Part shown: positions 1 to 11,507 of the stretch, piece after piece | Position numbering within the stretch: position 1 is the first letter of the stretch | Layout of the letters: every line of letters starts with the position of its first letter | Assembly (NCBI GenBank): GCA_028023455.1 | Contig: JAQFVV010000031.1 | Location: forward strand, 4,588,001 to 4,652,000 | Direction: 5' to 3' | DNA: 64,000 nt | Origin: Epiperipatus broadwayi | Lineage: Eukaryota; Onychophora; Udeonychophora; Euonychophora; Peripatidae | Program-made: the position numbers and the translations under genes | The notes under the pieces: generated by a model | What the model saw: the letters and a program-made list of their open reading frames with translations, nothing else | Told to the model about the DNA's origin: nothing | Databases searched by the model: none

Positions 1-2018
1 TGCTTATTGCAAGCATTTTGTCTGTCATTTTTACAGTTGTTTTTTATAATTATTATTCCTAAATAAAATAAAAAACAAATACACATTTAAGTAAAAAAAA
101 ACAAAAAAACATTTCATTTGCCATATTGAAACTGTAATCAAGAAAAACAATTATGTTACTTAAATAGACCAAGTTTCCAACAGGAGTATTTATTTTTTTA
201 AAATTGCTTTTAGAAATAATTTAATAATAGTTTGCTAGCTTATTCAATATACAGTGGAAGATTGCCATTAGTGAACAATATTGTTCCTTGTTAATTATTG
301 AGAGAGCGTAAACAATTCATACCAAGTATATAAACACAGATGAAGCAGTGAAATTTTTAAATTAATATATATAAGTCTTTGCAGGGTCAGGCTTGGTTGT
401 TTGTGAAAATTCAAAATTGTTATACTGTAAATTTTCGTATCTATAAAGCATTTCTGTCTGACTTTAAAAAAACTAATATAGCTACAGTATTAAACTAAAA
501 GTGTATCCACTTTTGGCTTAATATGAGTTAAACAAATAATATTAGATCATATGGTTTCACCTTGCATTACCTATTTTAATTATTTCTTACCTGGATACAT
601 TGTAACTGAAATTTTATCTTGATTATTAGCAGAAAAATATCAGTATATTTTAATGTTTATATGAAACTATGATTGAACTATTTTTGTTTTTAAAGAATAA
701 TTTCATTTGTTTAAATTCTTAATAAGAACTATATTTATATGCAATATATATATTGCAGTAATATATTACAATGTAAAAGAAATCCACCCCAATACTTTCA
801 GATTTTACACTATTATATATATAAATTAAATATTTGGCAGAATACTTTAGCAACAGAAATAGAATATTCTGACCAAATATTATTAGTTATAGTTTTTCAC
901 CTCTTTAACATAATTTATTCTAGCATTTCAATATTCAGAGGTACATCCAAACTTTTAATTAAATAGTCATACTAACTCTAGGGGAAAAAAACAAAGAGAA
1001 AAGATCATAGAATAAAAAATTAGACAACAAATTTTTAAAAAAATTAAAATTGAATTTTTAATTTCTGCATCCAACCTTTTTTTTAAAAAAAAAATGTTAG
1101 TGCAAAGGAATGGCATGAGAGGTTTGTGATGATGACGATGCTTACTAACCAAACTAAGATAAAGAATTGGAGAAGTGAGAAAAATAATAATAATAATTAA
1201 TTTATAAAAGTTAATAATAATTATTTCTGGAATATATTAATTAAATGATGACTTATTCAATTACAAGCATATTTCTGGATAAGTCCAAATACTTATGATT
1301 TACAAAAAAAAATCAAGTCCGATATCACATGACCTAATTTAATAAGCTTGTATTTACAAATGTTATATATAGATATAACATTTCAAAGCTTGTTAAGAGC
1401 TTATTTTGCAAGTTCTATATATAATACTTTATGATTTATATATTTATTTTTTGAGATATAGGAACTCAGTTGTTCACTTCAAAATAGGCAAATACATTAA
1501 AATTTTTGCCTTGCAAATATCTATGTCTACTCATGTATGAAAGTCAGCATTTAATCAAAAAAATACATTTTGAAGAAAGCTATCAAAATGAAATAAAGTT
1601 TTATTTTTTATCACTTTGACTGGTTTCCAGGCTCAATGGCTTGCCAATAGTGTCTTCGAGAATGTGGAGTTCAAAATAGGATTATTAATTGAAATGAAGA
1701 AAAAAAAATTATGCTTTTTTTTTTTTTGCTTTTTAAAATTTTTAGCTGCAGAAAACATTATGAATTTTTAAGATATATTACCAACTACTAATGTCTGGGA
1801 AAAGTGATTTTTGCATGACCCATTAAACTTATCATTCTTATAAAGTTTTTTTTTTTTTTTTAATGAAATGTATTTTGAATTGAGCTCAATTCAAAAAAAT
1901 TTCCTGAACCTATTTTTCCATTAGTTTGCATCTGATAAATCCGCTGATACATAATATGTGAATATACTTTGAAAAGAAACATGCTTATATATATATATTT
2001 TTTTCTATTTCTTTAAAG
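1..2018 (+). other. NADK: NADK upstream intron (partial)
   Basis: This AT-rich non-coding stretch runs up to the splice acceptor at 2017-2018 (pyrimidine-rich tract, then AG), immediately before a NADK exon. It is inferred to be intron because the exon is entered mid-protein and no upstream coding sequence is visible in the window. It holds homopolymer A and T runs and no recognised gene or repeat family. Confidence 0.7.
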
Positions 2019-2101
2019 GTTATGGTTTCACCAGAGTCCAGAAATATTGCATGGGTTTCTTTTGATGGACGAAACAGGCAAGAGCTACATCACAATCAAA
2101 G
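2019..2101 (+). CDS. NADK: NAD kinase, penultimate exon
   Basis: The 83-bp exon is bounded by a T-rich tract plus AG at 2017-2018 and a GT donor at 2102-2103. It encodes 27 codons plus two bases, starting VMVSPESRNIAWVSFDGRN. This is the conserved C-terminal beta-sheet segment of animal NAD kinases, where the human protein has a very similar MVSPEARNTAWVSFDGR stretch (recalled, not searched). NAD kinase phosphorylates NAD+ to NADP+ using ATP in the cytosol and supplies NADP(H) for biosynthesis and redox defence. The exon ends in phase 2 and the split codon is completed to serine by the first base of the exon at 10575, which supports the pairing. The N-terminal ATP/NAD-binding part, with the GGDG motif, lies upstream of the window. 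Confidence 0.93.
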
Positions 2102-4043
2102 GTTTGTATTCATGTGTGTATTATATTACTAAACATAGCTTTAAATGAATATATATGAAATAGCATCGGAAGAAAACAAAATCCCATAAGCTATCAATAA
2201 ATATATTATAGTATTATTAATTTTGAAATCATAATCAATTAAATAAATGATATAGATAGAATATCATTTATAAAAAGGTTGTTAAAAATATTTTATCTAT
2301 ACTACTTGTTTAATTGATTGCAATTTCAAAATTAATAATACTGTGTTTACAAATGAAATCCTGATTTGTTAGAACAAAAACTTTAAGAATTCTTAACCAC
2401 TCTATTCTCACTAGTTTTTCTGATATAGAGAAGATGAGGCAGAATATGTTTATTGATTGTTTGCTTGGAGGTAGGTGGGGTTCTCTCCTTGCACTTCTAT
2501 TTTATATATGTGTGCTATGGGTTTTAAATTCTACACTTTTTTTTCTAATTGTCCAATCATGAATATTTTCCATCTTGACTTCTATTCTTTTCAGATCATT
2601 TTTTTATTATTATTCTTTATTCTTTTGCAGATATCATTTGTTGATTGATAATTGTTGAATTTTATGTAGAATATATTTTTATTATCATTTTTAAATGCTG
2701 ATAAGTTAATATCGATTTTTACTAATCATATGAACAGATTTTGAATAATAAACAAATATTTACAGCTATTTTTAATATAGTAATTATTGTTGGGTTTAAG
2801 TGCTAACGAATAAAACCATACCTTCTTAAAATATTTTTTATGTTAAAATTGAGAATATTTTAACCTACATAGTGTATTTTTAAATTTTAAGAATTCAATA
2901 CAACTACTCTGTAATAAATTAGTGTGAAATTTTCATTTTAAGATTAGGTGTGATTGAGAAAGAGATCAATATTTATAGCATCAATGACATTAGGTTTGCT
3001 TTGAGAGCTGTTTAACTGGAATGAAAAGGGTTGTGCAATTTTTCTGTGAATTGATCATATTTATTCTGTCACAAAATGGGACAAAATGAAACTTTTAAAA
3101 ATAAAGATAAGACATAATAAATTTAACCCAACAACAATGGTATAATGGGAATGTATTTTTGGGTAAGTACATGATGTCATGAAGAGACTACTTACTCAGG
3201 AAGAATAATGAGTTAGGCTGCTTGTACGTTATGTTAATGTGATAGCAGTTCCTTTTTTAAAAAAATATAGATAATATATATTAATAATACATATTAATGA
3301 AATTTTACATTGATACTAATCTTGCTATAGTTGAAATAGAAAATTTTTCTTCCTATAAGCATATACTCTACATTATCTGCAGATATATCAATAATCAAAT
3401 AACATAACGGTAATTTTTTTACTTAAGCATTGAGTTGTTTGAAAAGAGTTAATTGGATAATAAATATTGCAATTGGTTGAATTTAAAATCGAGGGAATAT
3501 AATTTTTTCTAAATATAAGTTAACATCTGCTTTTAGATAAAATAACCAGTTAATTTTGCACATCCATTTTTTTCATTTTATTAGAGCATTACAGAAGTGT
3601 ACAGAAACATGTAAGAATTAAAAAGTCCTCAGTTATTGTTGAAGTTAGTATATGTTTTAACTTTATGAGCTAACATCATTAATGAAGTTTCTGCTCCTTT
3701 TATTATCCTAGTGTGGGGACATGATACTTAAATCAGTGTTATCTCTGTTTCAGCTTTTTAACTCGGTCAGTTTGCCCTATCAACTTTTATGGTTTTTGTA
3801 TATGATCATGGATATCAGTTGTCTCTGGATCCAGTCATAGAAAAAGCCTATTGACCTTGGATATAACCTTATCAAGATTTAAAAGCATAATTTTTAAAAA
3901 ATAGATATTTTTAAGATTGGAAATAAGTATAATTTTTCTTAATAGTTTTTTCTGATGCATTATAAACAAATAAACAACAGTGATAAAGTCAATTTCAACT
4001 TTGTTTTATATAGATATATGATTTTTTTTATCTGTTTTATCGA

Positions 4044-4076
4044 GTTGTTGTTGTTGTTGTTGTTTGGGGGGGGGGG
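4044..4076. repeat. GTT microsatellite plus G run
   Basis: About six GTT units are followed directly by a run of roughly a dozen G bases, conspicuous in otherwise AT-rich intron. It is a simple-sequence repeat with no evident function. Confidence 0.8.
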
Positions 4077-6449
4077 TGCTAAATTATTTCATCTTTAATT
4101 TCTGAACCAAAAAACTGTTTTTGGTAATTCATTATTTTTCCTTTGATTAAATTGCTTGCCATTTTGTCCATAAATTTAGCGATTTCAACTGTTCCATCTA
4201 TTTTAGAAACTTTTCTTCTTTCTTTTTAACTTAATAATTTTTGCACAGATTTCATTGTTATCATCCAACAATAGAAAATTATTTTTTCTTATCTTATTTG
4301 GACATTTCATCTGAAAGTTGTAATAGGATATAGGAAAGATCTATTAATATTCTGTTGTGCTTAATTTTTTCATAAAACTGTGATTGATTTTACTTTTAAA
4401 CTAATCTTATATTGAGAAGATAGACAGTCTTTAAATAGCTCACTGCAGGGAGATCTCATAAAAACGCAATTTTCCAATTGGGAATGGTGAAAGATTGGGC
4501 AATTTTTTATTCTTGCTTTAGCTTCTAGTTTAGAAAAACTCGATATCTATTTACTAACAGTATTGGATGATTATATGACTTGATTATGGGCCAGTTATCT
4601 AAATGAAAAATCATAAGCCGGTTGAAAAAAATTGTTCAAATTTATTTGGCCTAGATTTGAATCCAAGTTTTAGGCAGTGCAGGGAAATGCATTATTGTTG
4701 CATCATGATTCCATTATTAATAGGAGAGGGGGGTAATATAAAATGTTTGGAATATAATCATCTCTAATATACTGCCTTACATATAATTATTTGCTAAAAA
4801 AGAAATGTTAAGAAAAATAAAGATGTTTATATGTAACTAATATATAGCACATTATCACTTAGGGATCAATAGAAATGTTCAACTGAGCACTTATAGGAAA
4901 GGAAGTTTAATTATTAATATCATTTCAATATATTATTTTGTATTTATGCCATAAATATATTACACATAATCTTTTACTTACATTAATGAAGTTTTAATTC
5001 AAGTCAGACTTGGCATGTAGATGTGAGTAGAATATGAAATTATTTTTTTAACAAATAAAAATAATTATTGGAATAAATCTCAAATGTTCACACAGCATAC
5101 AACAACAGGGACCCAGGGACCGAGAGCTATATTGACCTAAACATCATAATTTTTAGCTATTTATAATTCAGGTTTAAATAAATAAAAACTGTTTTTGTGA
5201 TATTGAAAGTGCATTTTGTGTATAGTTGGTGATTAACTGACCCCCATAAATTTTAAAATATTCTAAAAGTAAGCCAAAAAAAATAACATGGAATAAAAAT
5301 TATATTTTTTTTGTATAGAATCACTAACATACAAGTACAAAAAATAAAATTCTGCAAGTAATTGCAATTTAGAAGTATTTTAATTTTTGCCTATACAAGC
5401 TATGAATAAAAATAAAGTATTAAAAACTAATATTCAAAAGTATTTATTCTTTCAGAAAATCTTTGGGCAAAACATTTTTTTTTTTTTAATATTAATATAA
5501 TCTCTCAGTAAGATAAGTATTTAGATTCTGGAAAATTTATAGTATTATTTCTGGTTTATCAAAACTAATACATTTTTATGTTTAACATTTGATGTTTTAT
5601 TTCATTTCATAAATATTATGGAAATGTATAATAAAATGAGAAAAAAATATACACATAGTCAATACAATGTGATGATGTTTCTGTGCATATATTCTGAAAT
5701 CCTATTAACCTAGTTAAACATCATCTCCAAAATCCTTACATACCATAATAAATGTATCTACTTATTACTCTTATTACATAATTATTTTTTCAGTCTTGAT
5801 TTATTTCTTTTTTTCTCTTATCCCAGTTTAATAAAAGATATTTTATTAATTCTACTATCCTTTTCTTTTTTGTCTGAACCTAAAATTTCTACCACTTTCA
5901 CTTCCTGATCCTCTTTCAACATCCTGTACAATCCTTTTTCAAGAATCTGCTTGTTAGGTAGTAATGCCATCTGTTAAAGAAAAATAAAAACCTATACAAA
6001 GCTATAAATGTAAAGTATTATTATATATAATTAAGATAGTTTAGTACAGTAGTAAACTCATGGACTCAGAGGTAAATGTCCATCAATCAATTTCTAAGCT
6101 CGTAAAAGAAAAAAAACCTGCTGGATTCATTGGTGATAAAATTTAATATGAAGAATTAACTTTACAGGTTTTTTTACTATATATATTAAAAATAATTAAA
6201 TTGTTTGTTACTTGGGAGTTTATAAGAAGTTCAAACACAAGAAATGTCAGAACTGGAAATTCATCTGGGGACATTATGTACCACTGCAGTAAATCATGCA
6301 TGGCACTATATATATATATGGATAAGTAATGTCCATGTTTTTCTTCCATAAATGATTCAGCCGTAGATTTTAATGGCATTTTTAAATGAATTTGCATTGC
6401 TATATAATTTTTTCAATAACTTATTAGAAAAACTGGATAATACTTGTAA

Positions 6450-6535
6450 GTAGAGGGATTTGAACACAGACTTTCAAGCTCCCTTTAGTCATCCACTCCA
6501 TCATGTACAACCTATACAGACTACATACATGTGAA
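6450..6535 (-). repeat. tRNA-like SINE fragment (hammerhead-family tail)
   Basis: Read on the - strand, the block resembles the outer, tRNA-like parts of the inverted elements at 15339-16102 and 34073-34954. It has an A-box-like GAGTGGATGACT, a TTGAAA anticodon-loop-like stretch and a B-box-like GTTCAAATCCC. The hammerhead core found next to this tRNA-like part in the larger copies is missing, so this is a truncated copy. It lies within the NADK intron, antisense to the gene. Confidence 0.6.
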
Positions 6536-8393
6536 TAAAAAGAGGATGACAAACAATGACATGAATGAAAATTATAATGACAAATTACTATTCACAAACC
6601 TGAATCTAAACAGATGGAAGATCATTTTGAATAAATGTTTAAGTCAGTAGCAATTTCATGTCTAATAATATTTTCTGTTTAAAATATTTAATCTTTTCAT
6701 TTTTATTTATTATATAAATCGTATATATTTATAACTATTCAAAATGGAACAAAATATCTTCTTTGAAGCTACTATAAATTACTTGTAAACATCAAAGATT
6801 GGATATAATATTTGTGAAATAATTGCTCTAATACTCTCATTTAAATAACAGGATTATTTGTTTCATATAATGTGTATATTTATTGATTTTCAAAAATAAA
6901 AGATGAGATTTGGGCCATAATTAATTGATGAAAAAGTGGAAATAACTGAAGCTGGTCTTATATGGGTGTTTTATTTTTTCCTTTTTATTTAGAGTAATTA
7001 ATGTTCATAATTATTCAACGAAATGCATTATTCTTTCTTGTATAATTTAAAATTTTTATATTTTATGATACATAAAAGTCAATTGTTATAAAAAAAAAAA
7101 AAAAAGAGTTTGTTTTTAATGGAAGTAAATCTTTTGATGCTTTAAAGATACCAACACATAGTCCATTCATTTTTGTTATTAGAGCTGTTGTCACATGATT
7201 GGTAATATGGTAAGCATATTGGCTGTTCATTAAGACATATCAATCACTTGATGAGTAAACTAGTTTTTACTTCTGAGTTTAACATTAAGAAAGTATTATG
7301 GTCTTTTCTTACTTGCTTAATAGTTCTGAGTCATTAGTTTTTTTTTCTTTAGATTTGAATATATATGTGAACGCCCTTTATGATAATTAAAAATGGTTCT
7401 TATATTCTGTGAGTTATAAAGCTATCAGTTAAAATAATTATTTGTGACTGAAGAGATAAGATGCTTAGAATTAATTGGTTTGTGGATCTAGAGTTGGTAT
7501 TAGATGTCATTCTTTTATTACACCCCTACAACCCATAGATTACTTTTAGTTAAAAAAATTGTAAGAACTGTCTAATGAAATATTATTTACTTCTAAATTT
7601 GTAAAAGTGGATGAGGAAACAACTGAAGAAAAAGTAAACATGTTCTTTTTGTAGAAACACAAATATTAAAAAGATGAATGAAATAGGATTATTTTAATAT
7701 ATAAATAAAAAAATGAAAGTATAACATTGTGATGGTTGATGATACATCAGTCAGCAAAGCAAGATTTGTTATCTGATGAAAAAAAAAAGAGTGTTTTTGA
7801 ACAGAACAGATAACATTTTGAAACTCTCACGGAAAATTTTAATATTAGATTAGGTAAAAATTTTGAAAGATGATAAATTTGGATATGGAACAAGATGAGA
7901 AACAGTTTTATTGAATTTGCAAAAAAAGAAAAACTCTAAATTATGACTTTTTAAAAAAAATATCCAAAAAAGAAATGAATAAAGATAAATACATAGCAGG
8001 GTGGAATTATATTTTGATTAACAGAAAACATTTCACAGCTATATTATGCTTACTGGTTGTAGCACAGGAAATTACAATTGATTATTGAAGGCAAAGATTC
8101 AAAACCAATAACTATTAAGAAATATAATAAAAATAGTAATGAATTTAAGCTACAACTTTAAATTATTAATTGACTTTGAAGAGAGCTCAAATTTGTATGA
8201 GATCAATAAGAAGGATATCTCTGTTAGTAAGGGTAAAAAAGTAATCGTTCACTAATAAAAAAAATTCTGAGATAAGAAGGAGTATAAAAATTTTTCAAAA
8301 TGACCCATTTAGAAAAATTTAAATATCTATCAAATGATATGGATAACTGTAGAAGAGAATAAAAGAATCAAAAATATGTTATGCATAAATGTA

Positions 8394-8930
8394 TTTACAT
8401 AGAAGGAAATTAACCTTTCAACCTGTGTGGTTTATATTGTATCTACACATCCTTACCCATCAATAAAAGTTTTAAAAACACAAGGGAATTGCTTGTGCTT
8501 AGAGCTTACCATGCTTAATTCAGGGCTTAATTCTATTATGTGTCTGATATTTTAATTGGCAACTGCATTGTACAAATTTTATTGATTTGTTACAGGAAAA
8601 AGTTTCTCATTTTTAATCACCTGTGCTTAAATGTATAGTAGTATATCCAGCACTAAACTATAACTTTATATACATTCTATACTAATATATGTTTAATCAC
8701 AGGTTATTAAAAATGAGAAACTTTCTCCTGTGATATATCAACAAAAGTTGTACAATTCAGTTGTCAATTAAAATATCAGGTACATAATAGGATCAAACCC
8801 TGAATTAAGCATCGTCATTACAGGTGACTCACTTGTATTTTTAAAACTCTTACTGATGAGTTAGGGTACATAAATTTATCCTTTAAAACAAACAGTGCTG
8901 GAAGGTTAATGTCCTATGTAATTACATATA
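8394..8930. repeat. Foldback repeat, about 530 bp
   Basis: The two halves are imperfect inverted copies around a centre near 8660. For example, GTTTCTCATTTTTAAT near 8600 is mirrored by ATTAAAAATGAGAAAC near 8710, and the arms stay alignable outwards to an AAATTAACCTTTC-like end on the left and its complement near 8920 on the right. There is no coding capacity. It resembles a non-autonomous foldback or inverted-dimer element. It sits in the NADK intron, so the precursor RNA would form a long hairpin. Confidence 0.65.
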
Positions 8931-10574
8931 TATCCAAGCACTAAACTATATATATATATATAAATGTGTAAAAGAACTCTACAAAGATCTATGTATACAG
9001 TAATAAAAAACAATATATCTCTTATAATTCCCAAAACATGGCATTTATAACATGCATGAGTGTTAAATCTGTAGAAAAATAAAAGACTTCAGAAAATGAT
9101 GAATTTGTTATAAATATTTTAAAAGAAGTAGGTAGAGAAATAAATTATTGTCAAAGCTATATAAAAATGTTTAAATATTTAGTACATATCAGAAAACTGT
9201 GAAAATGCAATAATGACATTAATATTTAAAAAAGAAGAAAGAAAATAGTAAAATTTATAGAGACCTAGCAATTTTTTATTATTTTTATATACATAAGATC
9301 GTTGCTAAGATCATTAGAATCATATACAAAGAATTTTAGAGTTAAGCTAACTATGAGAAAAGATTGGATTTAAAATTAGTTTGATACTTGAAATAATATT
9401 TATATATTAAAAAACTAAAGTGTATAAAGTCATTATTTGTTTTTGCATTGATAGATTATGAAAAGTCATTTACTATAAGCATATCTGTCATGATTTAATT
9501 ATTGGAATATAAATAAATCCAGAATGTTGACAAAATTTAAAGAATAGTTATCAGAATAGAATAGCAGTGATTAGATTGTATGATTATATTAAGAATTATA
9601 AGTAATTTTATCTCTGCAAAATTTTTTATATCAGTTCTACATGAAGTATTTTTTGGATTAAAATAAAAAGCAAAATGAATAAATATAAATGAAGATCATA
9701 TAATTCAACTACTTTTTTACTGTTAATTTAGTTGTTTGGTTTTCAGAGCTACAGGAAATGTCATAAGAGGATTAGCTAAAAGGAAAAAAGTGGGACTAAG
9801 ATTATTAAAGTAATGTTAGTATTTGAAATACAAGAGAAAATAAAAATCATAATATGAAGTAATATTGATGCAGATAGCATTATAATGTATGAAGTTAATC
9901 ATAGAATTCAATGTAGATGGAGTAATTTAGATAGAAATAACTTACTATTAAAAGGAAATGTGTTTTTATTCTTGTAAAATAATTGAATGGTTAGTTTCTC
10001 TGGAAATCATGTGATATTTAAGCCCCAGAAATGGTAAGCTGAATTTCAATCTGAAGATTTTTAATTCTCAAGTTCACCATTCTATTACACAGAGCTTTTC
10101 ATTAGGTGACTATTATAAATGACATTTTTCCACCTTGGAAAATTCTATCAGTAATCGTTAGGCTTCCCTAGGTCCGGCTCTCCTAACAGTTAATAACTCA
10201 GAAATAGAAACTAAAAAGTTTAACTAACAAACAATACTACTCTGCAATGTAGTCGTGCTCTAAAAGAAAATCACATACTTTCCAAGAATATCATAAATAA
10301 ACAATGAATTACCTTGTTTTGTTTTTTATTCTTGAGTCTTGCGATTATTATTGTAATATAAATTTTGAGCAAAGTTTTATTTTTTGTCAAGCTTTATTAT
10401 TATTAATGAAACTTTTTGACTATGTTACATAGTCATCTTCAATATCAATATGATGGTGAATCTAAATATATAATAAAAATGATCTCATCGATGCTTTAAA
10501 TTTGGAGTTATTAATATCAATTATATAGAGATTTATACTATTATGAAATAATAAAATTATTTATATATTTATAG

Positions 10575-10773
10575 CTTACGAGTAACTACTTCTGTATACC
10601 CTGTACCATCCATCAGTGCTCGTGATCAAATTCGAGATTGGTTTGATAGTTTAGGAGAATGTCTACACTGGAATGTTCGAAAGCAGCAGCGTAGTCTTCA
10701 AAGTGATTTAAGTCAGAGCAGCAGCAGTGATTCTTTGGACCATCTAGAACGCAACTTTCTTCTTGACAATTAA
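10575..10773 (+). CDS. NADK: NAD kinase, terminal exon with stop
   Basis: The exon starts after TTTATAG, its first base completes the serine codon split by the last intron, and an open frame of 65 residues ends at TAA (10771-10773). It contains VPSISARDQIRDWFDSLGE followed by CLHWNVRKQQ. This is the characteristic NADK C-terminus: human NADK has a near-identical DWFESLAQCLHWNVRKKQ stretch (recalled). After the family core comes a lineage-specific tail of about 27 residues rich in Ser, with SQSSSSDSLDHLERN, where the human protein has an acidic tail. Together the two exons give the last 93 residues of the protein. Confidence 0.93.
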
Positions 10774-11070
10774 TGTACTCCAAGCAAATTATACTCATCA
10801 TAATCATCAGGCAATTGTTATTATTTTTATTTGTATTACCCATTGAAAATATTAAGCATTAATATTTCTCCATTTATTTTTATTTCTACTTAATGCTAAA
10901 TTTAGAAATGTTTTTGATGGTGTATGAATGAACTTATTACAATTTCTGCAATAGTAAATTTTATTTATCAAAAGTTAAAAACTTATTCTATCAATATTGA
11001 ATCATTAAGTAATGTTAGTATATTGCATTTAAAAATAAGTAATGGAAATAAATGTACAGGTAACTTCTGC
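10774..11070 (+). other. NADK: NADK 3' UTR with candidate poly(A) signal
   Basis: The sequence after the stop codon is AT-rich and non-coding. The first canonical AATAAA hexamer is at 11047-11052, so cleavage a little beyond 11060 would give a 3' UTR of about 290-310 nt. The exact end is inferred. The MITE-like repeat at 11311 starts soon after and would lie outside the message. Confidence 0.5.
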
Positions 11071-11310
11071 TTCACATGATTTATGTGTGTCTTCAAAACA
11101 CTATGCTAAGTTTAAAACAGGTTAATCCAATATGGATTATCAATATAAATGCTGTAATTCACTCTGTAAGTTTTTATAAAAGTTACTATTTTTTAAATTA
11201 CATTTAATATTGAAAGGAATCAAAATATTTGAAACAATTCAGAATAATTAAAAGTTTATATTCAGAATTCTATTTAAAGAAAAATATCGGCATTAGAAAT
11301 ACTTATATAG

Positions 11311-11507
11311 AATAATGAATAATATTTCTATAGTGTAATTGTCACTACATCACTCTTATGCAAGGTGGGACTGGTTTAGATCCACTGATGTCTTTGATCA
11401 CGTGTTTATGATTAATCGTCCACGAAGTGTTAAAAGTAGATTGAAATCAGCTCTACCTTGCATGGGAATGGTGTAGTGAAAATTACACTTCAGAAATATT
11501 CATTATT
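11311..11507. mobile_element. MITE-like element, about 197 bp
   Basis: The ends form terminal inverted repeats. The left arm 11321-11365 and the reversed right arm 11456-11500 match at about 38 of 45 positions, sharing AGTGTAATT, TCACTACA and ATGCAAGG. A weaker match continues inward and an AATAATGAAT match extends outward. There is no open frame. The size and structure fit a non-autonomous DNA transposon. No target duplication could be set confidently because the flanks are low complexity. Confidence 0.65.

Larger units (their letters stand above)
2102..10574 (+). other. NADK: NADK last intron, about 8.5 kb
   Basis: The GT donor at 2102 and AG acceptor at 10573-10574 join two exons in matching phase. 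The intron is AT-rich and holds no recognised gene. Inside it are a GTT microsatellite followed by a G run (about 4044-4076), a SINE-like tRNA fragment (6450-6535) and a foldback repeat (8394-8930). Short open frames such as 6143-6397 on the - strand have no recognisable domain. Confidence 0.85.

Noticed and set aside
10613-10843. Open frame of 76 codons on the - strand over the NADK terminal exon
   Set aside because: It is antisense shadow of the NADK exon; the + strand reading matches the family and has correct splice phase.
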